A stretch of DNA of 64,000 nucleotides from Hymenolepis diminuta. Taxonomy: Eukaryota; Platyhelminthes; Cestoda; Cyclophyllidea; Hymenolepididae. A program made the position numbers and the translations under genes. This document shows positions 44,401-53,518 of this stretch, one piece after another. The notes below the pieces were generated by a model. It saw only the letters and a list, made by a program, of their open reading frames with translations, ran no database searches and was not told the origin of the DNA. Every line of letters starts with the position of its first letter. The stretch's first letter is position 1. Location of the stretch: assembly GCA_900708905.1 (NCBI GenBank), contig CAADRB010000012.1:1901257-1965256 (forward strand), in the 5' to 3' direction.

Positions 44401-47400
44401 CTCTTTTCTCTCCATACCCACATTTTCTCTTTCCCACAATACGGTCATTCTTTCTTATTTATTCCTATTTTCTTTTCCTACTGCCTCTGGCTCACTAAAA
44501 ATAAATAAATAAATAAGGGTTGAACAAACTAAGTACAGGCAATAAACTTTATGCAGTTTTCTTGAACAATAGCGAGAGGGGAATTTTCCAATTATCTGTT
44601 TCCCCTAGATCATTCCTTTCAACATTTTTGTGGCTTTAGATGGGAAGAGTAGTAAAGATAATTGCGGTTAGATAACACGGTTCCCGTACTACTGTCTACA
44701 AATTCCACAATGTGAAAAGAAATTAAGTTTAAAAAAAATGAGTTTTGAGGATTACAGAGAAAAAATGTCCTTACAGTGAAAATATCTTAATAAGTAAAGT
44801 ATCTTTACTATTATGGTTGTAATAAGAATACAGAGAGCAATTGAAATCGACAAGACCGAGCATCATAAGAAACCAACCGGTCGATAAGTATTGGATGCTT
44901 CAGGCAAGAATCAGTAGAGTAATTTGAGAGACTAAGTAGATGCTCTACAACCCAAATTCAAAATTAAATGAAGTGAGACCATTTAAACCTTGATTTTACT
45001 CTTAATTCCTACCCATCTCTCTTTCTATCTTTTATCTGATTGCTGTTAACTATCAACAATCCCAACGTAACATGTTCAATATCCATATTATTATAAAACT
45101 AGCTAATGCATCCAATTGTGCTAACTTAAAATTTTTTCCGTCTCACTGTGCTACGTTAAAACCGTAAGCTGATCAACTACATCGGAAAATTTTGTCTCCT
45201 CAATCCTTTGAAGGAATAGTGAAATGAAATGGTAAGACTGGTCTTCCTTGACTAAATAATACTGATCAATAAGCGCTTGACATCCTCCCGAATACTTCTA
45301 CAAAGGATACATTTATAAGATGCAGTGAATTGAACAAAACTGGAAGTGGATAATCTGATGACCTTGGTGCTCGGATAAAGTAGTGGTCTCCCGATTTCTT
45401 GGCCCTCACTCCCATCTTTTCAATTTAAATTGAAAAACATATCTCTCGCCATTAGGTCAACATTTTCTAATGATTAAGAGCTGTAAGTCTTTTTTATCTT
45501 ATCATGGATAATTACAACTATTTACTAAACGAACCCCAAAAAGTGTCTTGGATGTAAACATTTCATCAAGACTGAAAAAACGTCTAAAATCAATTCCACT
45601 TCCCCAAGTAGTGAAGGCCAGTATCAAAGAAATGTATCTAAGAACAACACAATGAAATGCCCTGATTTATATGAGAATTTTTAAGGAACAGAAGTCAATA
45701 CTCCAATATTATTTGAGAAATCACTGTGCTGCAAACGCATCCAATTCAAATGGCTTTAAAAGCTCAATTTCTGATTCCAGAATGAGAGTGATCGAACCAT
45801 CAGAGTATTTTCCTCGATTCAAAAATAATATATCTTCAAGACTTTTTAAAATAAGTGCATTCAAGTCTGAAGGAAGTTGATAAATAATCCAAATAAATGC
45901 CCCTAAAATATACTGAATATTAAAAATCACATTCAGATAAATCTCGCTCTCATCAGATTTCAGACCCACTCACTTCCAACATAATTAGTACGTGATCTTG
46001 GGGAAGAAACTAATTAACAAACGAGAATACCCTTAAATTAAAGGAATGACTCATATCCGTAGAACCACAAATACCAAAAAAGAAGGCTTTAAATAATTAA
46101 AACATTAAACGTTTTTTGCGTAGGTGTATGTGAAATTAAATGTTAAGAATCGAAAAACCTACGCTTGGTTTACCAAGAAAGTACGATCAAGTGTACCTAT
46201 AAAGGGACGCAAATATTTGAACTTAAAAAATAAAATTGCTTCAATTTCAGCAGGGACTTCGGTTTGCATGCATCGAAAAATTCGACATCCATAAACGTGT
46301 AAAACTCTATGCGAGCCGTGGGAAAAGTGGGCAAATTTAATTATCGTGAATGTAAGAAGCAGATTTACCTAATATTATTAAAATAGTATCAAAAGCAGCC
46401 ACTTTCATTAATATCATAATTATTTGAGAATTAGGTGATTGATGGCCGTTCATTCGATACTTAGTGGTCAGCATCCAGGGAACGGAATATCCAAACTGGT
46501 CAAGAGAGGAAAAGCAAAATGTGGAATTTTATCATAAAGGCTTCAATAGGTAAATCCTCTACCCAAGATGAATGTTGAAAAAAAATTTTTTAAACGGCAG
46601 CCTTAAAATTATTCTCAAGCTATAATTATTTCCTCTATATGTAAAAGCTGTTCATCGCCACCAAATGTGTTACAAAGAGTTCAACAAGTTCCAAGTGTAC
46701 ATCTTACTATCAAAAAGTACTCGTTTCATTTTTCGTATATAGCTCTTCAAATTGTGCTTTATCTTAGTCAACTTCCACTTGAAATTATTTCATAAAAAAG
46801 ATAAAATCAACAAACAAATTCAATGCACCATAATTGCAAAACAGATGTCGAAGTGATGCCGCTTAAATCTACAGAAATCCTATTAAACAACTAAAAAATG
46901 AAAGTTCAGATAAAATAACTTTACTATTTAGGATCATAATTTGGAAAACTGAAATAAGGGAACAAAGTGAATGACATTATTCTAAAAGCTGTCCTCTATA
47001 ATGAAAAATGACTCAAGACTCATAGGAGTAAGGTTAATTCTTGACCTATTTCAATGAAATCGTGTGTAATTGCAGATTCGATCAAATAAGCGGCCTATTT
47101 GCTGCCCAAATTTCGAAAAATTAAAAAGAGGGAAGCGCTGACTGATGGTATTTCAAAGCTTTCTTCTTAGAAAGAACAAGGGGGCTGGTCGGAATGAAAA
47201 ATGGTCTCAGACACAGTGAGAGAGGAGTGGGACACATATTTTAAAATAGACCGCGCCTCTAACTCCAGCTGTATGACTAAAGAAGAGCTCGGGTTGTTTC
47301 CGTCATAAGAAGACAATAAAAACGACAATAAATTGCAACAATAACCCGTTTTCGCTTAACCAAAAAGAGGGCGCTTTACCTGATCTTAACGTTCTCTATA

Positions 47401-50400
47401 TTTGAAGAGAGAGAACGAAAAAATATCCTTTCCTTTCTCTTTAAAAGTAATGAAAAAACTCCACAACCATTTAAGTAAAAGAGGATACATTTACTAATAA
47501 AATTGGGGAAGTACAAACAAAATTATTATAGAATTTGAACATATCTCTCTTCTAAAATTAATTAAAGATTAATACATAGATAAAGTAAGTTCCGTAAGTA
47601 GAAATCGATGGGGCTTCCTTTTTTTTCTATTTTGATTTCCTAATTTAGAGCGGAAATTATTTTTTTTGATAAAATAATCAGCAATTCAACTACACGGCTC
47701 CTGCCAGTTGTTTTTTTTTCACAAAAATTAAATAGATACAATCATCAGATTATTAAATAGTTGAAACTTAGCACCTTTCTCCATCCATAATTTTCCAGTC
47801 AAAGGTAGATGGTTATGAAAATATTCGCTTTAAGTGGGAGAGATTTATACTTCTTTACTTCCAATCTGTGGACATTTTTCTTGAAATTTTTGGCAGAAAT
47901 TCTTGACAGGAACCAGCCTACTTTGCGGACGTGTAACAAGATTTAAATATTTAAAACTCACAGCGAAAATAATGGATTAAAGCTTTAGAAACGCATAAAT
48001 TCAATCCCACTTTATTAGACTTCTTCTCAACTACCCCTGTCTAGTTAATTAAGAAATATGTGTTATAGTTTATTTTAAGTTATTGGATTATCTTTCATAG
48101 CTCTGTTCATATTTCACTTTAGTCTGTTGTTCACTTTTTGGATTTCCGTATTTTTAATTCCCTTTTATAATTATTTTTAAATTATTATTTAACTTATTAG
48201 AAATGCGATATCTAAAATGACTAGATAAATCCACTATAGTTAGCAAAAGGGTTAATTAAAATTACATTAAATAAATGTTGTCATTAAGGTCTCTCGATTA
48301 AAAAGTACATAACCAAAAATACGAATTTAAAACAACTAAAATCATTGACAAAATTTTATTTTTTAACTATAAAATCAAGGTTCTCAAAATGTTGCTGATG
48401 TGCCATTCATGTGATGATCAGATTTCTTGAGGGTTCCTATACATTCACCTAAAATGTATCCACACAAAATTTAACTATGCAATTTTACTGTTATTTAAAC
48501 GAATATTTATACAGTATATAAATCATATGGCAAATAAAAATGGTTATTTGGAAGAAAATATTACAATCGAATAATTGAAAGAACGAAAATCAAAATACAA
48601 AACTATCCCGAAAATGGAGATCAAATACACAACTACCAAAAGGATGATCAAAAGTAAGGAAAGACCGAATTAATCGACGGAAGTATGACGACGGCAGCAG
48701 TATTATGTTCCAACCTTTTAAATATTTGTAATTCAAGAATAGTCCTTCCTCTCGACCCAAATTAATTATGAAACCCAAATTACTTTCACAAAAATCGCCA
48801 CTCGACAAGTTTTTTGGTTCAGCAGCTCCAAACCAAGACAAACTTCGAATAAACTTAATGTTTTCAATCCCATGATTTTAAGAACAAAATATACTGATTG
48901 TTGTTCTATTTGGAGAAAAATTAGATCAAATCCTCGTATAAAAACCTTAAATCTGTCCAACTTGTGTTTGATAGCAAATTTAAAAAATCCCTTCTTGCAC
49001 GATCAAATGGATTTTATAAATCAAATTTTTATGTGGTCAATTTAAAGTCATAATCTACTTTGTGACGATGATTAAAAGTGAGCAATGGGTATCAAAATAA
49101 TTTTTGAAAACAATTTTATGATCAAATACTAATATCTAGCGCAGAGGTGTAATTTCAAATATAAATTCACTAAATGACCTCCTGGTGGATTAAATAATTG
49201 TTTAACAAATTGTATTGTGACAACAAATTGTATTTAAAAAATCACGAATAATGTTTTGTGTAATTTACGAAACATGTTTTCAAGAAGGAAAATGTGAAAT
49301 TATAAATAAAAGCACACATTAACATCTCTACATCTTTGATTAATAACAGGGGTTGGGAAATTTCTTAATTAAATAACGATCAGTTCTTTTATCAAACCGC
49401 CATTTTGATCTCCCCTTTTTTTGATCTTTTTCAAACCCCAGGCAAATCTTGTTTCAACACCTAAAGATGTCATTGGCAAGAGCTTGTGCGAAAGAATATT
49501 TAAAATTTAGTTCAAAAAGCAGGTAGTAAGTCTTTGATTAATGCATGACCGAAAGATATGAGGAACGAAAGACACACGCATAACTTCTGCTCGGGTATAA
49601 GAAAACGAGAGGAAAGAGGTACGATATCTTTTGCCAAAATACTCTCCCATTGGATGTATATGATTAAAAGGAACCATTCGCTTTTCTAAACCTCACCCAC
49701 GCCCTCCATCTAGCACTTAGCAAAATAACCAGTCAAAGACTGTCTGGCCGTTTCATCTTTAAGTTAACACCAAAGGACATTGAACAAACACAGTTTGGAA
49801 TGTTAATTTTGAAGAGAAAATATATCTATAAAACTTCAAACACGTTAGCATAAAATTTGAGACTGAAGCACAAATGATAATACTTCCCTTAGCAAAGAAT
49901 AATGTACATGTATACATATTTAAAAAGGCATTTAAAAGTAGTTAGTTACTTTAGCAAAAAATGTTCAAATAATAGTTATTGAAAACAGAGAGAATTTTTA
50001 CGATACTCAATGTGAAATCAAAAAAAGAATATAAGTGCAAGAAAGAAGCATAAGGAATAATCATTGAATATTTGCTAATCTGGCGAAAGAAACAAAATAA
50101 AATCAATAAAATAGGAATAAACTGACATCCACTGATATCTACTAGTCATTTAAGATCATACCAGATTCAAAGAAAGATATTTCTTACTTTAAATTGATAT
50201 TTCCAAAAATATTAAACAGACAAAAAGAAAAAACATTTATAACATATAGAGAAAGATTTTTCAAACAATTAAATCACTATTATGATGCACGAATATGTGA
50301 ATTCATGGACTTTACAAAAAAACTGAATGTCATCAAAAACATAAAAAGACTCGTGTATAATTTTAATAATAATTTTAAATTAAATAAATTTGGTAAAATT

Positions 50401-50627
50401 GTACTGGCCATAATTAAATAGTAACGAAAATTAATGAAAAAACCAACACCAAAGAAGTGGTCTACAATTTTTAAGAGAAGTAAATCAACAATGCTTACGT
50501 TAAAATTAGCCCCAATAGACTTTCGAAATCGACAGATAGCCATTTCCGCTAAGGCTCGAACAGGAATACCTCCGTCACCGCATGGAACAACAACCTTAGT
50601 ATCCGCAAAACTAACTGTGACTTTCAT
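2242..50627 (-). CDS. PARD3: Par-3 / Bazooka homologue, 5' half of gene (seven exons, 3' end off window)
   Basis: Scaffold of the Par-3/Par-6/aPKC polarity complex; it acts at cell cortex and junctions and self-assembles through its N-terminal CR1 domain. CDS join on the minus strand: 50627-50499, 37557-37285, 32739-32433, 21655-21570, 21103-20802, 11354-11008, 2425-2242, about 543 codons. Identification rests on exon 1 (starts MKVTVSFADTKVVVPCGDG) and the exon 2/3 junction (DGGILDWDDRVCDVLDD, then REM joined to LLAKF), which follow the Par-3 CR1 pattern closely. Exons 4-7 are Ser/Pro/Thr-rich, low-complexity linker, as expected between CR1 and PDZ1; they are tied in by splice sites and mostly matching phases, not by homology. 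All PDZ domains would lie left of position 1. The exon 5/6 phase does not close with the best donor, so a small exon may be missing there. Identity is strong; linker exons are moderate. Confidence 0.82.
3773..3985 (+). repeat. Inverted repeat, copy A
   Basis: About 213 bases that recur in reverse complement at 6080-6298. Long blocks are identical, for example aggagtcaccaagcctgttt, ggatgcaataa and attaatagacgttgaagggt. By eye the copies are close to 90 percent alike, so they arose from one source fairly recently. The open frames at 3928-4200 come from this repeat and are not thought to be genes. Confidence 0.8.
6080..6298 (-). repeat. Inverted repeat, copy B
   Basis: Reverse-complement partner of copy A. 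It carries a small internal duplication (an extra gagtaaaat-like unit beside attaatagacgttg) that copy A lacks. Just outside, at about 6305-6330, it runs into the motif atcaaatgaagcaagacac, which is shared with the worn repeat family at 38.4, 39.3 and 44.9 kb, so the pair is probably part of that family. Confidence 0.8.
8477..9764 (-). mobile_element. Dead mariner-family transposon with terminal repeats and TA sites
   Basis: The element lies between two TA dinucleotides (8477-8478 and 9763-9764), with 1284 bases between them, the usual mariner size. Its ends form an imperfect terminal inverted repeat of about 30 bases: the left end reads caagttgcataaggcatctg and the reverse complement of the right end reads cagggcgcgtaaggtatttg; roughly two thirds of positions agree. 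The transposase frame runs on the minus strand. It is broken by several frameshifts and stops, so it cannot encode a working enzyme. Confidence 0.85.
8603..9643 (-). pseudogene. Mariner transposase pseudogene
   Basis: About 1041 bases from an ATG at 9643 to a TAA at 8603, matching the ~345-residue length of mariner transposases. Recognisable pieces in order, in shifting frames: VKRVHDIIDENTVKPM in the helix-turn-helix region; the SDENNF block holding the first catalytic Asp; TEVPSVMRTKFPTIVMVFGV; HVETLKAIVVRPPWIDSGGK; a remnant DSA of the second-Asp motif; LDLNPLDYY with the third Asp; and the C-terminal FLARIEWVIEVEGGYVK. This order and the DLNPLDYY motif point to the DD34D mariner group. 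At least four frame changes and several stops show it is long dead. Confidence 0.85.
11008..11354 (-). CDS. PARD3: Par-3 linker exon 6
   Basis: This 347-base exon begins after acceptor ataatttttag (phase 0, ISNFNPEPPLPRLPIQLLP) and ends CGA AG before donor GTAACA (phase 2). An alternative acceptor (aatccag) lies 19 bases inside. The protein is Ser/Thr-rich with a Gln/His stretch and an acidic end (ESSDTEGEDALEKSTR), consistent with a phosphorylatable disordered linker. The open frame on the opposite strand (11159-11344) and the alternative minus frame are shadows. Confidence 0.7.
15169..15215. repeat. Perfect 12-bp inverted repeat (hairpin)
   Basis: ttgtgcataaat at 15169-15180 pairs perfectly with atttatgcacaa at 15204-15215 across a 23-base loop. 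It follows tacaggg, the kind of sequence seen at mariner ends, so it may be the remains of a miniature transposon; no transposase is present. Confidence 0.55.
16980..17723 (-). other. Two unrecognised minus-strand open frames, possible decayed element
   Basis: Frames at 17723-17445 (92 aa, including IINRMTHKCIEIGEKARTCI) and 17219-16980 (79 aa, including KTLCPGPGSEVFNIDQ) are separated by about 225 bases with stops in all minus frames I followed. Composition is more protein-like than random AT-rich frames, with mixed Cys, Trp and charged residues. I recognise no domain and see no retropepsin or reverse-transcriptase motif. They may be a decayed retroelement or pseudogene, or chance. Confidence 0.15.
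17995..18210 (+). pseudogene. Fragment weakly like a sulfotransferase C-terminal segment
   Basis: A 71-codon frame on the strand opposite Par-3. It contains GGSVESWEDRFLENVERDWD and NKYFHINFIFYEDINM. The order G-x-x-x-S-W, then a hydrophobic/aromatic helix, then F-Y-E-D-x-N/K resembles the S-W...Y-E-D-M region of cytosolic sulfotransferases. An acceptor-like actcacag precedes 18023 and a donor-like ATGAG/GTATAA follows 18140, so it could be one exon. No phosphosulfate-binding P-loop segment (PKSGTTW type) was found nearby. Chance similarity remains possible. Confidence 0.18.
20802..21103 (-). CDS. PARD3: Par-3 linker exon 5
   Basis: This exon is open for 100 codons after acceptor tcaatgttcag, starting FETECYFPLCQANPDEF in phase 0. 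It is rich in Pro and Ser (for example MRRPAPRPPVN and RSPPSPPV), like a disordered SH3/WW-ligand linker. The best donor is GTTAGT after 20802, but that leaves phase 2, whereas exon 6 is open in phase 0. Weaker GTTTAT or GTTTAA donors a few bases downstream would restore phase 0. Either the exon ends slightly later, near 20791-20797, or a small exon is missing. Confidence 0.68.
21570..21655 (-). CDS. PARD3: Par-3 linker exon 4
   Basis: This 86-base exon has acceptor ataattttag and donor GTAAGT. Its first two bases complete the codon left open by exon 3, giving Asp, and it then reads KPEQSIVLEPLEMGNQPPAV through a Pro-rich end, finishing in phase 0. No domain is recognisable. It is placed in this gene because its phases match on both sides and both splice sites are near consensus. 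Confidence 0.65.
26823..26880. repeat. Perfect 11-bp inverted repeat (hairpin) after a CT-rich tract
   Basis: ctattctgctg (26823-26833) pairs with cagcagaatag (26870-26880); within the arms gctgtc and gacagc also pair, so a longer interrupted stem can form. It follows a CT-rich stretch and the shared CAATAAACTCTGCTC motif at 26797-26811. Confidence 0.5.
27955..28330 (+). mobile_element. LINE-type non-LTR retrotransposon, 3' end fragment
   Basis: The plus-strand frame at 27954-28229 reads SALLYDLATAVYHKVDDNSL then RAVQNTARRMVLGLYSR. This is the characteristic region after the reverse-transcriptase fingers and palm of jockey/CR1-like LINEs, where a segment of the form L-x-Y-x-x-x-V-W/Y-H is followed by L-x-x-x-Q-N-x-A-x-R-x-x-L-G. 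After an in-frame TGA the same frame continues with TSLNRENEKLIKGLLKSHL before further stops. The YADD catalytic part is absent, so this is a 5'-truncated dead copy, the usual outcome of LINE insertion. Confidence 0.6.
29590..29735 (+). mobile_element. tRNA-derived SINE, copy 1
   Basis: The head resembles a tRNA gene: an A-box-like segment (cagaggttaacgcgttc, 29594-29610) followed at the right distance by a B-box-like segment (gaggtcgtaggctagatgcc, 29624-29643). After it comes gtgaatagccaacc, then acttattaat, which matches the tail of the copy at 61.9 kb on the other strand. It does not fold as a functional tRNA and the B box has drifted. Confidence 0.55.
32433..32739 (-). CDS. PARD3: Par-3 exon 3: end of CR1 and start of linker
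   Basis: This 307-base exon follows a very good acceptor (cttttctgtttag) in phase 0 and ends at a GTATGC donor in phase 1. It opens with LLAKFKWDFPDT, which continues the DDREM of exon 2 in the way fly Bazooka continues DDREQ into a hydrophobic-x-x-F-D segment, so exons 2 and 3 join directly. The rest is Ser/Thr/Pro-rich linker ending near SPLSLDFNI. Confidence 0.82.
32740..37284 (-). other. PARD3: Par-3 intron 2 (4.5 kb)
   Basis: Carries the intronless, frameshifted unknown reading frame at 36478-37090 and a rejected exon candidate at 33077. The remainder is AT-rich with no recognised element. Confidence 0.55.
36478..37090 (-). pseudogene. Unrecognised intronless reading frame with one frameshift, nested in Par-3 intron 2
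   Basis: Two minus-strand frames abut: 37090-36839 (83 aa, starts MVYEKYPNCYDVDRVKRPYP) and 36849-36478 (123 aa). They overlap by 11 bases and differ by a single-base shift, so one indel would give one frame of about 205 residues. The first part is basic and ends in a hydrophobic stretch (KVAIVIVVWIFMESYI) that could be one membrane segment. The second has LTLLKILSGIATPDFRIAQT and YVLSYDSKGGIWAVRTDVIL. I do not recognise the family. The lack of introns and the single shift suggest a recent retrocopy or a sequencing indel; no poly-A tail is obvious. Confidence 0.35.
37285..37557 (-). CDS. PARD3: Par-3 exon 2: insertion plus second half of CR1
   Basis: This exon has 91 codons, phase 0 at both ends. 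The acceptor is preceded by a T-rich tract (tttttcgttaag) and the donor is ATG then GTAAAT. Its last third (TIFIVEALTLARDGGILDWD, then DRVCDVLDDREM) matches the third strand and the conserved GILD-x-DD-x-x-x-DV-x-DD core of Par-3 CR1. The first ~57 residues, rich in Ser, Thr, Ala and Glu, have no counterpart in fly or vertebrate Par-3 as I know them and would sit between helix 1 and strand 3. Confidence 0.85.
38225..38450 (+). repeat. Worn dispersed repeat family, copy
   Basis: Shares with the copy at 39.1 kb an opening ttctcg...aagaagaaatgaat, a middle of the form tca-cattat-aattaagc, and a closing attctacaattcaaat, then gaaaaatcaaatgaagtaa. Divergence is high, with many small gaps. No coding capacity. 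Confidence 0.55.
39135..39345 (+). repeat. Worn dispersed repeat family, copy
   Basis: The most complete copy seen. It contains cttctcgatcataagaagaa, gaccgtccatcattattaaa, taagcgctagacgttgtaga and finally ctaaaaatcaaatgaagcaa. Same orientation as the 38.2 kb copy. Confidence 0.6.
44497..44516. repeat. AAAT microsatellite
   Basis: Five near-perfect units of a four-base AAAT repeat in Par-3 intron 1. Confidence 0.8.
44825..44985 (+). repeat. Worn dispersed repeat family, copy
   Basis: Contains gaccgagcatcataagaa, gataagtattggatgcttca with ggcaagaat, and the closing ctacaacccaaattcaaaat then taaatgaagtgagac. A similar aataagcactg...ggcaagaat stretch occurs at 5965-5995, next to inverted repeat B. 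Confidence 0.5.
45185..45310 (+). repeat. Worn dispersed repeat family, partial copy
   Basis: Has the first half of the family pattern: ctcctcaatcctttgaagga, gaaatgaaatgg, then taagactggtcttccttgac and caataagcgcttgacatcc. The closing atcaaatgaag motif is missing. Confidence 0.45.
50499..50627 (-). CDS. PARD3: Par-3 exon 1: start of CR1 oligomerisation domain
   Basis: This 43-codon exon begins at the ATG at 50627 and ends at a strong donor (AAC then GTAAGC), phase 0. It carries the first two strands (MKVTVSF, then TKVVVPCGDGG) and the first helix (ALAEMAICRFRKSIG) of the PB1-like CR1 domain. An in-frame ATG 24 bases upstream would add MESAYLGT. I prefer the inner ATG because Par-3 proteins begin directly with MKVTV. 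The antisense open frame at 50434-50661 is only a shadow of this exon. Confidence 0.88.
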
Positions 50628-53518
50628 TGTTCCAAGATATGCTGATTCCAATCAAAGTTAGAATGAAGTTTGCGACTCCATCCATTGAAAATAAATAAAA
50701 TTATCAATCAGAAATGAATAATTGCAGGAGTTTAATTTTAGGTAAAATAAATCCGACAAAAATTAATCAATTTCGAGGGAATATGAATCTGTTGTTCAAT
50801 AACTACTTGCTGAATGCTTTGATTAACAATATATCCATTTAAATTCTCAAAAACGAAAAATTGATGACGGCCTGAAGGTCAATATTAGACTGGCCGGGAA
50901 ATCTTGACGATATGAAGCCCTTCAAATTTGTGTAGAAAAACAACTAATGCCCACACGTCTTGTTTCCAGAAGCAACTTAACATTTTTAATTTGCTTATTA
51001 AAGTGTTTTTAAATTTAATTTTTATTTTGGCTCAAATCATATTAATATTGCATTTTTGCATTTATGTTTGCATGTAAGATTTGAATCTCACTATCATTAA
51101 AGTGTTGAGCGCTGATTCTATTCATTGAAAGTTTGATAACGAATGGGAGAAGAAAACTCAGCATTTAATTGTCCACTTTGTCTAGATTAGTATTCTTCTC
51201 TTTTAAATAAGAAATTAATGAAGTTTGCAAATTTTTACATATATCTGTTTTTATTATATCAAAATAAACAATTCACAAATGCAGGGCCTTTGTGTTATAG
51301 ATTGCCAAAAGTGATGAACCTAATTAAATGACGATAACCTAAATTAAATCTGAAGTTCGTTTCATTCATTAGTATATTTGCTATTTTGGAATTTAAGTAA
51401 AGTTTTATAAAATTTTCCCTCCGGAATGTTTGTCTAATACAACTTATTCATTGCTAACAGATTTTATTTAACATTAAGCAAATAAATGGGAACAATGTAT
51501 TCCTTGTGCTAAATTTTGAGTTTAGAGTAGAATGGATCGGCTGGATTAGCTGAATATCATTGTAGTTCTTATGCAAAATCTCCAGAATCACAATTAATTT
51601 CTGATTTTGCGCTAATTTAATAACTCAAATCGAACTGGATAATCAGCTGGATTACCGAATAGGAATATCGCACTATTCATCAGGAATCTGTGGTTCATGT
51701 ACCACCTGAACTATCATATCACATTATTTTGGAAATACATAAATATTGCGAAATTCTAAATTTTTCAGTCCATTGAAAATCAGTATATGGGAAACTCGGT
51801 AAATTGAGAAAGTTAATTTAATTCATTTCATTTAAATCTTTTATTTCCAAGACATTCAGCAGCTAATTTTCTCTTACATCGGTTTTATAGTCAAGAAATT
51901 TTACATATGTCTCATCTATTCTTTAATGAAAAGTTTAAATAAATTTAAATATATTATGATAATATTATGTTGAAAATCTGTTACAATTTTATTCTGATTG
52001 AAGCCGTTAAACTAATGCCATGGGAAATCCACCACTGTTTATCTTGAACTGAATAAAATTTCTAATATGCAATTTTTACGATTTACAAGCCCAAATCTCA
52101 GCCAGAGAAAAAGGAAAAAACACACTTTTTCATTGTCATAACCCCCAGTCCGCGACGTAATTAGAAACTGGGCTAAGCTAGCGATCACGCCGACCAATAG
52201 GAGAGTTCCGCTTTTCAAAGCACCTAATCACAATTCACCAACAAATAGATAGACCAATGGCAATGATGTTCGCCTATGAAATGCTATATACAGAACGCAT
52301 TTGAAGAGAAACATTTAGATTCATTACGTTAAATTGCAGCTTTAAACAAACCGAAATTTCCCACGCCCACTATGAAGGCGCACATGCCATTTGACTTTGA
52401 AATGGGGAAGTTAGCCTCTAGTCGTCCTTATGAGAAACTCGTATTCTGTCATCTCTTTTTGGCTGAAATCAACCAATGCAGTTGACCATCAATGCCACTT
52501 CGTGTAAAGTCCCAATTTTAAATATTTTTATTACGTAATTTTATATGCCCTCACGCATTCAAGACGTGATGATTCAAGAATCGGGGAATTATAGAATAGT
52601 TATTATAGTTACATTTTCATAAATAAATTTCCAGAAAACTGCATTATCCTCCGGCATCTTTCAATCCATCGATAATGTGTGGTGAAGTTTAAGTAAATTT
52701 TTTTAATAATACCCAGCTGTTTCTAACCCACAAGTGTACAATTTGCTATTAAGAGAAAAACAAATCTGTTTACCAAATCCTATAAAGCTTTAAGGTTAAA
52801 ATTGCTAGATGTTGGTATGATCCTATGAAATGTTGGACTTTAGATGTGCATTCTTTTAGGTGGACTATGCAAAGCATCACTTTATCTATTTTCAACAGCA
52901 AAAATATAATTACATATATGTCAAATTGTCGATATTATTATTGCGTGTTAATCTAAGAACATCAGAACTATATTAAGTAGTCCTACACTTAATTTTTTGT
53001 ACATTCTTTTCTTTTTTATAGGCAAAAATATTTAATTAATAATATGAGGGCCATTCAATTTTAGTCAAATAACTTTTAATATAAAAGAATAACAATTAGT
53101 TAAGAAGCATTTTGTTAAGGCTTTTCAATAGCTATTCATTGGCTTCAGAGCGCTTATTGTATGGAATTGGTTACCGAAAGGTGAAGCTTTTGTTGGAGAT
53201 TAATTCAAAAAAATGTTCTAAATTGTTTATTATTTCGAAAGTAAGAAAAGACCATGTCGGTGAGCCAAACTTATTATAGCCAATTTAATGTCGAATATGA
53301 TATTTAAGTTTAAGTAATAGATGCTGAAATGATCAGTTATATCCCTATACAATTTAGCATTCGAGAATGATAGAAATGTGAGCTCGCGATAGATGCTCAA
53401 TGATAAATGGATTACTAATGTGCAGACGGCCACGTGTTTCATTTCGTGTCAAAGATGAACTGGTGTCATTTCTTGCACATTGCATTATATCGGAGTTGTA
53501 CTTTATTTCTGTTCAGTA
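50628..53518. other. Divergent intergenic region between Par-3 and IFT74 (2.9 kb)
   Basis: No recognisable gene. It should carry the 5' UTRs and promoters of both genes, since they are transcribed away from each other. I see no CpG-rich island or clear TATA box at a supportable position; the sequence is AT-rich throughout. The frame at 53230-53442 on the minus strand looks random. Confidence 0.5.

Larger units (their letters stand above)
37558..50498 (-). other. PARD3: Par-3 intron 1 (12.9 kb)
   Basis: The largest intron. It contains the worn repeat family copies at 38.2, 39.1, 44.8 and 45.2 kb and a short AAAT microsatellite at 44.5 kb. No protein-like frame is convincing; open frames such as those at 42083-42274, 42658-42876, 45671-45969 and 48590-48960 look like chance in AT-rich DNA. 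Confidence 0.55.

Noticed and set aside
45671..45969. Open frames on both strands in Par-3 intron 1
   Set aside because: Low-complexity, no family likeness, no splice borders; typical chance frames.
50434..50661. Plus-strand open frame of 75 codons
   Set aside because: Exact antisense shadow of Par-3 exon 1, whose minus-strand reading is conserved.
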